Source: Catonia carolina (lineage: Eukaryota > Arthropoda > Insecta > Hemiptera > Achilidae). Taken from it: 64,000 nt of DNA. The position numbers and the translations under genes were made by a program. The notes under the pieces are model-generated. The model made no database searches. It saw only the letters and a program-made list of their open reading frames with translations, and was not told where the DNA came from. This document shows positions 12,477 to 21,400 of the stretch, in pieces (the stretch's first letter is position 1; the number at the start of each line of letters is the position of its first letter). The stretch covers positions 237,599,038-237,663,037 of the forward strand of contig JAQMRL010000001.1 in NCBI GenBank assembly GCA_035578175.1. The letters are read 5' to 3'.

Positions 12477-13640
12477 ATGGGTACGTGTGTGGCGTACGGA
12501 TACAATAACCGAAAAAAGAAAACAGAAGCTGTAGAGGGAATGAAAATTTCTTTCCACCGTTTTCCTAATAATCCAGAATTCAAATAAAAATGGATTTAAG
12601 CCATCAGGAGAGACAACTGGAAACCATTTAATCTCAGTCGTATTTGTCGTGACCATTTCAAAGAAGATGATTATGATAACTCTTCTTCTTTTCGAAGATA
12701 TTTAAAAAAATATGCAGTTCCATCGATATTTGCAGCATTTCCACCACATTTACAGCCGTCAAGATCAACTTCTAATGTAAGGAGAGTTTTAAAGCGTGCT
12801 CTCTCACCAATTTTGCCCCCAATATCGGAACTCTACAAAAAACTGATTTCGAAATAACTACCGAAAAACTTAAGAAAACCCAACTGAAACAAGAAAACGA
12901 TTAAGAAATATGACATTAAAACAAAAGAGACTAAAGTTAAAAGTGGCTAATTTAAAAGATTTCATAAGAGAATTAAAAAAAAATCTTATTCAGTGGGACC
13001 ACGGTGATCTATTGAACAATATTTCAAAAACATCGTTCTGTCTTATACAGAGAGAATCACAAAAGCACACCAACCCCAAACTGAAAAAAATGTACGATGA
13101 CCGCCTTCGTAATTTCGCTACGACTTTGCATTTTTTGTCTCCTAAAGCGTACAACTTTGTTCGACACACTTTTCAGACTTGCCTTCCTCATGTCCGAACA
13201 ATAGCTAAGTGGTATTCTTCAATTAATGCCGAACCAGGGTTTAGCTCAGAAGTTTTCCGAGTACTAAAAGAAAAGTGTCAAAATGAACATGGTTTGGTGT
13301 GCAGTTTAATGTTCGATGCAATGGCCATTCGGCAGCATGTAGATTGGGATGGAAAAAATTGTATGGCTACATGGATCTCGGACGTGGAAATACTGTACTG
13401 ACGACGGAGCTCCAATAGCCAATGAAGTGTTAGTCATTCATCTCGTATGTGTCAATAAGTTATGGAAAATACCTATGGGGTACTTTTTTTATTAAAGGAA
13501 TCACCGGTGAACAAATTTATTCTCTGACCTTTCAATGCTTGCAACTTCTATCTGACGTAAACATCAAAGTTGCTTCAATCACTTGCGAATGCACATTATC
13601 TAACTTTTCGTCTTTCGTAAGATTTGGTTGTAATTTAAAA
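12477..13640 (+). pseudogene. THAP/P-element-type transposase pseudogene
   Basis: Translation from ATG 12477 gives a THAP-like N-terminus: ISFHRFP, then KW, AIRRDNWKP, then LSRICRDHF and KKYAVPSIF. Stops occur at 12585-12587 and 12597-12599. The second zinc-binding Cys expected in the N-terminal CxxxxC motif appears as Tyr (VAYGYNN). After a frameshift, an uninterrupted 163-residue segment (12910-13401) holds a Leu/Lys-rich coiled-coil region (TLKQKRLKLKVANL). It continues into the RNase-H-like catalytic region: LHFLSPKAYNFVR, RTIAKWYSS, and LMFDAMAIRQHVDWDG with the first catalytic Asp. Further frameshifts lead to ANEVLVIHLVCVN, WKIPMGYFF and KGITGEQIYSL. Later catalytic residues and the C-terminus are absent. 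This is the THAP9/P-transposase family, now inactive. Confidence 0.82.
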
Positions 13641-14166
13641 GACTCAAGCCAAAAACAAAAATTTAGAAAAAAGATTTACCTAAAACAAAAAATAAAGTAA
13701 CCTAAAACACAAAATAAAGTGAAACAGAACAAACATTGAAAATCTATTAATTACCACTGAATTATTATTTTTTTCATTTATTTTCTTAATGTATTAATTA
13801 TAATAATAGTCGACAGCCAATTTTGGTTTTTGATTTTTACTTATTACAGTAACGAATCAATCAATATACATTCATTTAGTATTTTTTAATAAACAAATAC
13901 CAGTGATTTCATATTTTGTACTATAATCTGGCTTTTTATATTATTTAACTTATTCTCTCAGTTACACTGAGAACTAACAGAAGCAAAACCAAAGAAATCC
14001 GAGATAAGGCAGAAGAACTAAACGAAACAAGACACAGCAGTGTGATGGCAGGTGGCTGGGCTAGGCGAGGTAGGTAACCAAGGAGTTGGGGGGTCAGCGC
14101 ACACAACCGCCAGTCTGCCGCTTATGCAAAGGCTTCTCTAGTTATTCTATACTCAGTGGTTTTCAC

Positions 14167-14631
14167 TGAACTTATTATTATTTATTTTTCGTACTCTCAA
14201 ATACTACTTTGAATAAGCAAGTTCTGTTGTTGATTATAGCCTAGTTTTGGATGACTTGAACTGCCCCGCCCCCACTCGCCACTCGTTAAATTGGGTGCCT
14301 CCATTTACACAAATTTACTCAAGTGGTAATGAACATATGGTACGTACCGGGTGAACTTTTAGAAGACTACTTGCAGAAATCAGTGGGGAAGCTGAAGTCT
14401 GTAAACTTCATAAAATTGTAAATCTTTAAACATGTGATTTTATTGGGTTTAAAGCTATTCGAAATACTTGACTTTGGTCATCAGTGTTACGAAAATGAAA
14501 CAGACTGTAAATTTCAAATAAAAAAGGCTATCATTCATTTTTTAACTTTGTTTTGAAATCCGTAACTAGGCATGCTCGGTTATTAAATTGTAGACTTCAA
14601 TATTAATGAAAACTGTAATAAACAAATGGAT
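14167..14631. other. Intergenic stretch, nothing identified
   Basis: No features are recognised between the P-like element and repeat D copy 2. Confidence 0.4.
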
Positions 14632-14995
14632 TAGATCATCAGCTGAAAGGCTGGTTTGAATCTCTAAAGGGTTTACTAAGTAAAACAAGGAGTGAGGTGG
14701 TTGACCAATGCCTTCCTCACTGAGTGGAAAAGTATGCTTATCAGCATGCCAGGCCCTCTGAAAAACATTTATTTTCCACCCTGCAAATGACACCTCCCTC
14801 ACTCCATTCACCACAAGATCTGGCTGTATATTGAAATTTATTAGTCTCCGAGGAGATAACTCAGACAGAGGTCTTTTAAACCTCTCCTCTTCTGTTCTCA
14901 AATGCTTCTGCCGTATAATTAGCTCACCAATTAATCAGAAACAGAACTATTTGTTGTAGCCTTGGAACTAGTAGATAGAGTGAAAATAATCTAAC
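14632..14995 (-). repeat. Dispersed repeat D, copy 2
   Basis: This is a minus-strand copy with the family blocks gtcatttgcagggtggaaa, ctcactccttgttttactta and gagaacagaagaggagaggt in the expected order. The internal frame stays open for about 110 residues and includes IQPDLVVNGVREVSFAGWKI, which is homologous to the peptide of the other copies. Confidence 0.7.
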
Positions 14996-15465
14996 ATTGC
15001 ACTTGTTTCTTATGTGCAGAAGTAAGTTCATTTACGTAAAAACATATAACTTCCTAAATAAAAATCCAGAATCAGTCAAAACATACATGTTTTTGTTAAA
15101 TTTAAACAGTTATTTTACAAGAATTGTTAAAAGGAAAAACTTATTACACCGTTAGAATATTCTAGAACATACCGAATCGCTAATGATAAAAACAGTTAAT
15201 TCAAGTTCAAACATTAAAAAGCAATAACTTCAAGGTCAGCATGAAAAAATAATTTATAATATTTTTTCCAGAATTACAGAATCGTTTTAAAATAAAACAT
15301 ATACAAAATTACAATTAAAGTAATCTTCAAAAATTACTACGTTCGATTTTATTGGTATTAAGGAAAGGAAACTAAATTTATCCCTAATCAACCATATTAG
15401 TAATTTTTCAATATCGATTTTCGGCCAGAAGCTGAAAATAAGATTAAATGTTTTTCTTTTTTTTA
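14996..15465. other. AT-rich stretch, nothing identified
   Basis: No gene or repeat was recognised. Confidence 0.4.
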
Positions 15466-15622
15466 AAGTCGCATTGACCACTTGGTCATTAGCGACTACT
15501 GACTGTTTTGGTACTGTAACGGTGGGTTTTAACGTGTTAAAATTTCTAGAACCTAGCCGGGAATCGAACACGGGACCTTTCCTTGTACTCAAGTGCGCTA
15601 GTCACTACGCCACGGTGGCGAT
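15466..15622 (-). repeat. SINE family A, copy 1 (tRNA-derived)
   Basis: The unit carries agtcgcattgaccacttggt, a central acggtgggttt and the block gggaatcgaacacgggacc, which is the complement of a tRNA B box. It ends in cgccacggtggcgatc. Related copies are at 27428-27570 and 60575-60727. The Pol III-type promoter reads on the minus strand. Confidence 0.65.
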
Positions 15623-15690
15623 CAAGTTAAAATTGATGACAGCAATCTATCTATAACAATACAAATAAGACTATAATACTACATCTATTC

Positions 15691-16055
15691 TGCCCATAAC
15701 AGACACGTGGATTGTCAAATTATTTATACTCAATCTGTGCTTTGCAGGGCTATAATAAATATTTCTGTTTCTTACCACATGGTCAGGCTAAGAACATTAG
15801 AGGTAGAGGTGTAAAAGACACTAGTCAGAGTTAGCTCCTCTTTAAGTAATGTATTTCATTATACATCCAGACCCTGTGGTGAATGAAGTGAAGGTGTCAT
15901 TTGCAGAGTGAAAAATATGTGCTTTTCAGAGAGCCCGGCATGCTGATAAGCGTACTTTTCCACTCAGTGAAGAAGGCAATATGTAAACCACCTCACTCCT
16001 CGTTTTACTTGGTAAAACCTCTGCAGGTTCAAACCAGCCATTCGGCTTATCACCT
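15691..16055 (+). repeat. Dispersed repeat D, copy 3
   Basis: This plus-strand copy runs from cccataacagacacgtggat to ggttcaaaccagccattcgg. It is followed by a variable tail with CAACAGCAC/TAATAAT-type triplets. Such a tail is typical of retroposed sequences. The internal frame is broken. Confidence 0.7.
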
Positions 16056-16175
16056 AAACAACAGCACTACTACTATAATAATTCTAATCCTAAAATAAAT
16101 ATATTCCAATGGTTTTTCTTTTGTTATAATAAACAGTGTAGGCCTACGTATATTAGCCTCTAATCTTTAATGAAA

Positions 16176-16179
16176 GAAT
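16176..16179 (+). repeat. Target-site duplication GAAT (left)
   Basis: GAAT precedes the 5' LTR directly and is repeated at 23343-23346 directly after the 3' LTR. A 4-bp duplication fits Ty3/gypsy integrases. Confidence 0.85.
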
Positions 16180-16252
16180 TGATACAACACAGTCAAGGCT
16201 AACCAGTATACGCACTAACACACACACAACACACATGCATTTACAGAAACAA

Positions 16253-16323
16253 GTTGTCCAGACTCGGACCAATCAGGAGCCGGCACGCCATGCTGCTCTC
16301 TGATTGGTTACAGGTTGGACAAC
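16253..16323 (+). promoter_or_regulatory. Nested CCAAT-box dyad upstream of the TATA box
   Basis: Two perfect inverted pairs share one centre at 16288. The outer pair is GTTGTCCA (16253-16260) with TGGACAAC (16316-16323). The inner pair is ACCAATCAG (16268-16276) with CTGATTGGT (16300-16308). Both spacers are exactly 7 nt. The inner arms are CCAAT boxes on opposite strands, which suggests an NF-Y-type activator array; that role is inferred. The same array recurs in the 3' LTR at 22290-22360. Confidence 0.7.
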
Positions 16324-16330
16324 CTAACAG

Positions 16331-16368
16331 TATATAAGCAGGTAGTTTTCACACACAGAGCAGTCTTA
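16331..16368 (+). promoter_or_regulatory. LTR core promoter: TATA box and initiator
   Basis: TATATAAG at 16331-16338 is followed about 30 nt later by GCAGTCTT, with the candidate start base A at 16362. The spacing is that of an RNA polymerase II TATA/Inr promoter. This makes U3 about 182 bp and leaves a very long R-U5. The 3' LTR has the same TATA at 22368-22375. Confidence 0.8.
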
Positions 16369-16617
16369 CACCAGCAGTCACGAGGGACACAACTAGACAA
16401 CACAGCTCCAGCCGAAGAAACTCTATAAGGATAACCAAGTCTTCTCGCTTTATTTCTGATGTCTCCTGCTTGCCCACGACGGGCCGTCCGCTGTTCCAGC
16501 GGCAATTAGTCGCTTCGCCGGGTTCGTCCCAGGCGGTGCTTCGCTGTTTCTCTCGGGAATAGCGGAGGTTCGCACCCATGCGAACAGTCCTCCACGACCT
16601 AAGCTTTCTACATAAAC

Positions 16618-16633
16618 GACCCTTTTCAGGGCC
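16618..16633 (+). promoter_or_regulatory. Histone-mRNA-like stem-loop 1 (5' LTR)
   Basis: The sequence GACCCT-TTTC-AGGGCC fits the 6-bp stem and 4-nt loop of the metazoan histone 3' stem-loop, apart from one A/C mismatch at the second pair. Two flanking pairs (A616-U635, C617-G634) extend it. Its left flank (cataaacg) resembles that of stem-loop 2, so the two appear to be duplicates. The 3' LTR copy is at 22655-22670. Confidence 0.6.
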
Positions 16634-16688
16634 GTCATCCTTAAGGTTAAAAATTATTTTATAATTTTTTCCCGATTCCAACCTGCTT

Positions 16689-17093
16689 ATGTCAAGACGC
16701 CGGGGAGGTAAAAAGGAGCAACACCGCCGAGCCCGGCAACAACGACTCGCCGAACGGACAACCTCGTCACTGCAGCAGAGATCTCCTCGCCCCGTCGCAT
16801 CACTTAGTTTAACCGTCGCGCCAGGGCCGGCTCCGTCATCTACCGTCACTGCACCACCTAACCATCCCCCTCCTTCTCCTACTCGTTATTTTACTCACCT
16901 CCCGTTGATCGCATTGCCAACCACATTAGTCACCCCTCTCCCTCCAACACCCCGTAAATTCCGCCCTAAAACCTTTTTCGTCGCTCTTGACAATATTCCT
17001 AAACCCTACTGTAACCTTCCCCGCAATACCATAATTCAATCGAACGATCCCGACTCCCACTTATTCAGTATCCTCTCGAAGTCTCTTCCATAG
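16689..17093 (+). CDS. LTR-encoded basic proline-rich frame, 134-aa variant (frameshifted)
   Basis: This frame starts MSRRRGGKKEQHRRARQQRL and becomes rich in Pro, Ser and Thr. It is identical to the 3' LTR frame at 22726-23193 until one C is missing in a C-run at 17049-17051. That loss changes the last 15 residues and ends the frame at TAG 17091-17093. The start context is weak (C at -3), and two short upstream frames begin at 16459 and 16578. I know no family for it. It may be non-coding, since the GC-rich opposite strand is also open over part of it. Confidence 0.35.
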   Translation: MSRRRGGKKEQHRRARQQRLAERTTSSLQQRSPRPVASLSLTVAPGPAPSSTVTAPPNHPPPSPTRYFTHLPLIALPTTLVTPLPPTPRKFRPKTFFVALDNIPKPYCNLPRNTIIQSNDPDSHLFSILSKSLP

Positions 17094-17180
17094 AAAACAC
17101 CATGACCGAACGCCGAAAAGCCTGCCGTGCCTTGACGTACAGCGACCGCCGTTAGAAGCACAATCTAACCATCATAAAAC

Positions 17181-17196
17181 GGCCCTTTTCAGGGCC
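17181..17196 (+). promoter_or_regulatory. Histone-mRNA-like stem-loop 2 (5' LTR), perfect consensus
   Basis: GGCCCT-TTTC-AGGGCC forms a perfect 6-bp stem with a UUUC tetraloop. It is preceded by AAAAC and followed by ACCA, as in animal histone mRNAs bound by SLBP. The known consensus is a G-G/Y-Y/C-U stem and an ACCCA-type 3' flank. No obvious purine-rich U7-binding element follows within 40 nt. The hairpin may act in RNA 3'-end formation, stability or translation of the element; that is inference. Confidence 0.72.
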
Positions 17197-17304
17197 ACCA
17201 ATTTATTGCCCACCAAGGTTGCAAACCGCTACCCAGCACTGACTCAGGCCGGCGAACGACTCTTTGAGAGCCTCCTCGCTCCCTCCGCCGCCCGCCTGGT
17301 GTCA

Positions 17305-17423
17305 AGTTTGGCGCCCAACGTGGGGCCTCGACTTCGTAGCGACCTACGAGGGATCCACGACCAGCTAGCCGCCTTCAACACTTTCTGGAAAGTATAAACC
17401 AGTGGCGCCCATCATCAATCATC
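17305..17423 (+). promoter_or_regulatory. Primer-binding site and gag leader
   Basis: TGGCGCCCAACGTGGGGC at 17309-17326 lies 4 nt after the 5' LTR. It starts with TGG, the complement of a tRNA CCA end, as expected for a minus-strand primer-binding site. I could not assign the tRNA with confidence. The rest is a short 97-nt leader before the gag start. Confidence 0.8.
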
Positions 17424-18425
17424 ATGGTTATGCTCACTAGGGGACAGCTATGTAATTGCGCAACCTGTTTAGAACCAGAAGACGACATCAGTTCCATTGA
17501 TTGCCGTCTCTGCGCCAAACCGCACCACAACGTCTGCCTAAAAAGGGAAGCTGGCGACACCACTGCTTTCCTGTGCCAGCCCTGTATCCTCGCCCTTCCG
17601 ATCTCAGAGGGAAGCACGTCATCTATCACCGCCCCGGTTTCACCTTCACCGCCTCAAATCATTCAGTACCTAATGCCTCCACCAGCTCAAATCCTAGTAC
17701 TCCCTGAATTCCGTGGCCAGTTACACGAAGACCCGGAAGCTTTTACAAAGAAATGCTCAACCGCCTTTGCCGGCCACAATACGCCTGAACACGCCTGGGT
17801 TCTACTAGCGTCAAAACAGCTATTTGACGACGCCGCGAGATGGTGGACGGACTACGGCGAATTCATATCAACCTGGGGCCAATTCAAGGCGAGAATCGCC
17901 GCAAAATTTGCGAGTTCCGCCCGAATCACAGCGGCCAACAAAGAACTATACGGCACGGAACAGCGGACCGGGGAACAAATAGAGAAATTCATACGACGAA
18001 AGGTCCAGCTTTTCTATAAGTTAAACCCGAACGGAGAAGAAGATTCCCTGGTCCCACTACTAATCGACCAGCTCCTACCGAAAATAAAATCTCTAGTCCG
18101 TGCTGCGAGGCCCGATAATGTAGAAGAACTCATAATGTATGCCACAGAATTTGAAAGTGACCAGACGAAACATAGCGGCAACAATATGACCCCAGCACAA
18201 ACAAATACCACCCGTACGACGCAACCTGCTGCTACTCGCCCGACGCCGCAAAACACAACACGCCCGACGCCGCAGAGCCAAAACATACCGAAGTGTCACT
18301 ATTGCCCGGAGCGGCACTGGCACCGTGATTGCCCGGTCTACCAGGCGAAAAGAGAGCAGGGAAACGAAGGAGCTGTGAGAAATTCTGCCCCGATCCACAG
18401 CCAGCCTCAGGGGCGACCGAAGTAA
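17424..18425 (+). CDS. gag: Gag with N-terminal PHD-type zinc finger (333 aa)
   Basis: This is the structural polyprotein expected to package element RNA. Residues 12-54 form a C4HC3 pattern: C12-x2-C15, C27-x2-C30, H35-x2-C38 and C51-x2-C54. An aromatic residue (F49) sits two before the last Cys pair, which matches the PHD finger consensus. A Pro/Ser linker (about 60-90) leads to a capsid-like Retrotrans_gag region (about 94-245; e.g. DDAARWWTDY). A Thr/Pro/Gln-rich stretch and one CCHC-type knuckle at 291-303 (CHYCPERHWHRDC) follow. The knuckle is CX2CX3HX4C, one residue shorter than usual between the second C and H. The start ATG follows an in-frame stop-rich leader. The last 97 nt overlap pol, with a -1 frameshift signal. 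Confidence 0.9.
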   Translation: MVMLTRGQLCNCATCLEPEDDISSIDCRLCAKPHHNVCLKREAGDTTAFLCQPCILALPISEGSTSSITAPVSPSPPQIIQYLMPPPAQILVLPEFRGQLHEDPEAFTKKCSTAFAGHNTPEHAWVLLASKQLFDDAARWWTDYGEFISTWGQFKARIAAKFASSARITAANKELYGTEQRTGEQIEKFIRRKVQLFYKLNPNGEEDSLVPLLIDQLLPKIKSLVRAARPDNVEELIMYATEFESDQTKHSGNNMTPAQTNTTRTTQPAATRPTPQNTTRPTPQSQNIPKCHYCPERHWHRDCPVYQAKREQGNEGAVRNSAPIHSQPQGRPK

Positions 18426-21400
18426 AAACAGAAACGACTCCAAAGATTGCTACAACACCCACTACGATCGGTATTGCACACATCACGGCCGAATCTAACA
18501 CTCCTTTGCCAAGGATTACGATCCACATCGGGAAGAAACCAGTCCACGCACTTTTAGATTCCGCCGCAACACATAATTTCATGAACACACGACACCTGCC
18601 GCCAGAAGCTGTTCCAACCCCACTGGATGCGGCCATCCACCTCGCTACTACTGATGCAGTGTGCGAAATTCGGGGAGACGCAGCAATAGAAATAAAAATA
18701 AACCGAGAACCTACAATTGTTAACTTCTACATCGTGGACAACCTAAGAGAAGATGTGATCTTGGGGCAGCCCTGGCTTCGGAACCAACATGCCTGTTTGG
18801 ATTTCGAGGCTAGTCGGTTGCTCTACGGAGAGAAAAAAAGGCAAGCAGTATTTTGGCAACCAAAATCACGGGCCCAGGAAACAACACTGGACACGGAGAA
18901 TATTCAACACTCCGCGCCCCAGTCACACGTGGGTCCGCTGATCGAGCTTCTCGAAACCTACAGCTCTGTATTTCACGAAGTCTCGCCTCCCCAACCGACA
19001 AATGCTGCGACCCACAAAATAACTCTCACAAACACACGGCCCATTTATACCAGACCCTACAGATACTCAACAGAGAAATTACAAAGTATCAAAGAAGAGG
19101 TTAAAATTATGAAGGAGAAGGGCTACGTAGAACCGGCCGATACACCATTCAATTCCCCGATCGTGGTGGTAAAGAAGAAATCAGGCGCCAATAGACTGTG
19201 CATCGACTACCGACGTTTAAACGAGGTGACCGAGAACGAGACGCCGCCGCAAGTAAATATTCACGATGCCCTGAAGGCCATCGGAAAAGCTAAGGTGTTC
19301 ACAACTCTCGATCTCAAAACCGGGTACTGGCAAGTACCGCTCGAGCCTGAATCACGACCGTATACGGCTTTCACGACACCGCAGGGAGAGAAGCTCCAAT
19401 TCACCGTTATGCCTTTCGGTCTAAAGAATGCTCCCAGTACTTTTCAGAAAATGATGAACTCAGTCCTCAGCGGTCTAGAGGATTTCTGTTCGGCCTACCT
19501 CGACGATGTCATCGTTTTTAGCAACGACTGGGAAGAACACATACTGCATCTCTCTAGAATACTTGAACGACTCGATGCATATCATCTAACTTGCGCACTG
19601 GAGAAATGCCATTTCGGTAAAGACAGTACAAACTACCTTGGGCACTCTGTCACCCCGGAAGGCAATCAACCGCTCCCCGAGAATGTCATGGCTGTGGAAG
19701 AGGCCCAACCTCCTACAAATAAGAAACAATTGAGACAATTCCTCGGAGTAGTAAACTGGCTGCGTGAATTTATTCCAAGAATGGCAGAACTAAGCGCACC
19801 ACTAACCAACCTACTGGCCAAAAACTCTAGATGGCGATGGGACGAATCAGCCGCGCTCACTTTCCAGACGATAAAAGACGCAGTTAAGGAAATTACAACC
19901 TTACACCGCCCCGACCCAACAAGGCAATTAATTCTTCAAACAGACGCCAGCAAGTTGGGCCTCGGGGCCGTACTCTACCAAGAAGACGAAGAAAAGCAGA
20001 GACAAGTTATTTCCTATGCGAGCGCTAAGCTAAGTCCCACCGAGCAGAGATATCATGCGAACGAGCAGGAGTGTCTAGCAATAATCTGGGCAGTGAAAAG
20101 ATACAGGCCCTATCTCGAGGACCGGGAATTTCTTCTCCGAACGGACAGTCAAGCCCTAACATGGCTGTCGACGTTAAAAGATTCCCGGGCCAAGCTAACA
20201 AGGTGGGCCTTGTTACTTCAAGAGTTTAAATTCCGAATAGAACACTGCCCAGGGAAAAAGAACGAGCTGCCCGATGCTCTCTCACGCCAGCCTACAGGAA
20301 AGACGATAGACCCCGACGAATTTGACCTCGCTGACCGAGCCACACCACCGGAGCAGCCTCAAACGTCGCCAGAACCCCCGTCAATCCAACAAATAGACGT
20401 AGAACCAAACACTCTCGTGGAAGAGATCAAGCAAATCCAAGCACAAGACCCGGCGATCGAAGAGAAGAAACAGCAGATCGATCGGCTTTCCCAGTTACCT
20501 GCGGCGAGCCGATCTAGGATCGAGAAGAGATTCCTGGAACGCCACAGAGTGTCAGAAGACTTATTACAATTCCGACATAGCGACCAGTCTGAAGACTGGA
20601 AAATTGTAGTACCGGCAAGCTACCGTGATAGAATTTTGTATCACTACCACGACGAAGATCTTGCCGGTCACCCAGGCTCTGATGAGACGGGGGATAAAAT
20701 TATGAAACATTTTACATGGCCCAACCTGAGGAACGAGGTCAATAAATACGTCGGAAATTGCTACATATGTACAACGTTCAAGGCAAATACACATCCAAGG
20801 ACCGCCGGACAACGCCCAAGACAACCAACTCGCCCATGGGAAACAGTTGCCGTGGACTTAATGGGACCATACCCACTAACACCGAACAGAAAACGCGTCT
20901 TACTGGTGGCTACCGATTTATTCTCTCGATGGACCGAGGCATTCGCACTACCGAACTCTCACGCACCCACAGTAATCAAGAAAATGGAAGACGAAGTATT
21001 CTCTCGATGGGGCTACCCGGCCAAAATATTAACTGACCTCGGCACCCAATTCACCAGCCATTCCTGGAAGAATGCCTGTAGCCGATGGAAAGCTAAACAC
21101 TGGACGACGCCAGCATATCACCCCAGAGCAAACCCCACGGAACGCCGAAACCAGGAAATAAAGAAAGGCCTCCGAGTAAGATTAGACGGCCAACATAGAA
21201 ACTGGGAAAAACATTTACCGTCAGTCCTCTTCTCCTTACGAAACCGGCGAAATATCGCTACAGGCTACGCCCCGAGTGAATTGTTATTCGGTCAAACCTT
21301 GCACCGACCAGGAGACTGGGGCCTCAAGGCACACGAAAGCAACGAAGACGCTGCGGTAACACGGCAAGCTGGCGCCCTTCAACGGCAACAGGCAGCTAGG

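Larger units (their letters stand above)
12172..14158 (+). mobile_element. P-superfamily DNA transposon, degenerate, with 8-bp TSD
   Basis: The element is bounded by an 8-bp target duplication GTTTTCAC at 12164-12171 and 14159-14166. Its ends are imperfect terminal inverted repeats: CACAGAGTATAGAAGTAA on the left and CACTGAGTATAGAATAAC on the right, read inward. A second inner inverted block (left tttggttaccc.tatcgcc, right ggcgaggtaggtaaccaa) lies roughly 65-80 bp in. Terminal CA and an 8-bp duplication are known P-element properties. The interior carries a THAP plus P-type transposase relic at 12477-13640, followed by AT-rich DNA. At 1987 bp it is shorter than an autonomous P element, which fits loss of the 3' half of the transposase. 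Confidence 0.85.
16180..17304 (+). repeat. 5' LTR (1125 bp)
   Basis: The LTR starts TGATACAACACAG and ends GCCTGGTGTCA. It contains a dyad-symmetric CCAAT region, a TATA box, an initiator-like site, two histone-type stem-loops and an internal open frame. At over 1.1 kb it is long for a gypsy element. No AATAAA or ATTAAA occurs downstream of the inferred start site. Confidence 0.93.

Noticed and set aside
16349..16849. 166-residue minus-strand frame in the 5' LTR (and its copy at 22386-22886)
   Set aside because: It lies antisense to the LTR promoter region and R region, has no recognisable domain, and its openness is explained by local GC-rich composition. It also argues for caution about the sense LTR frame.
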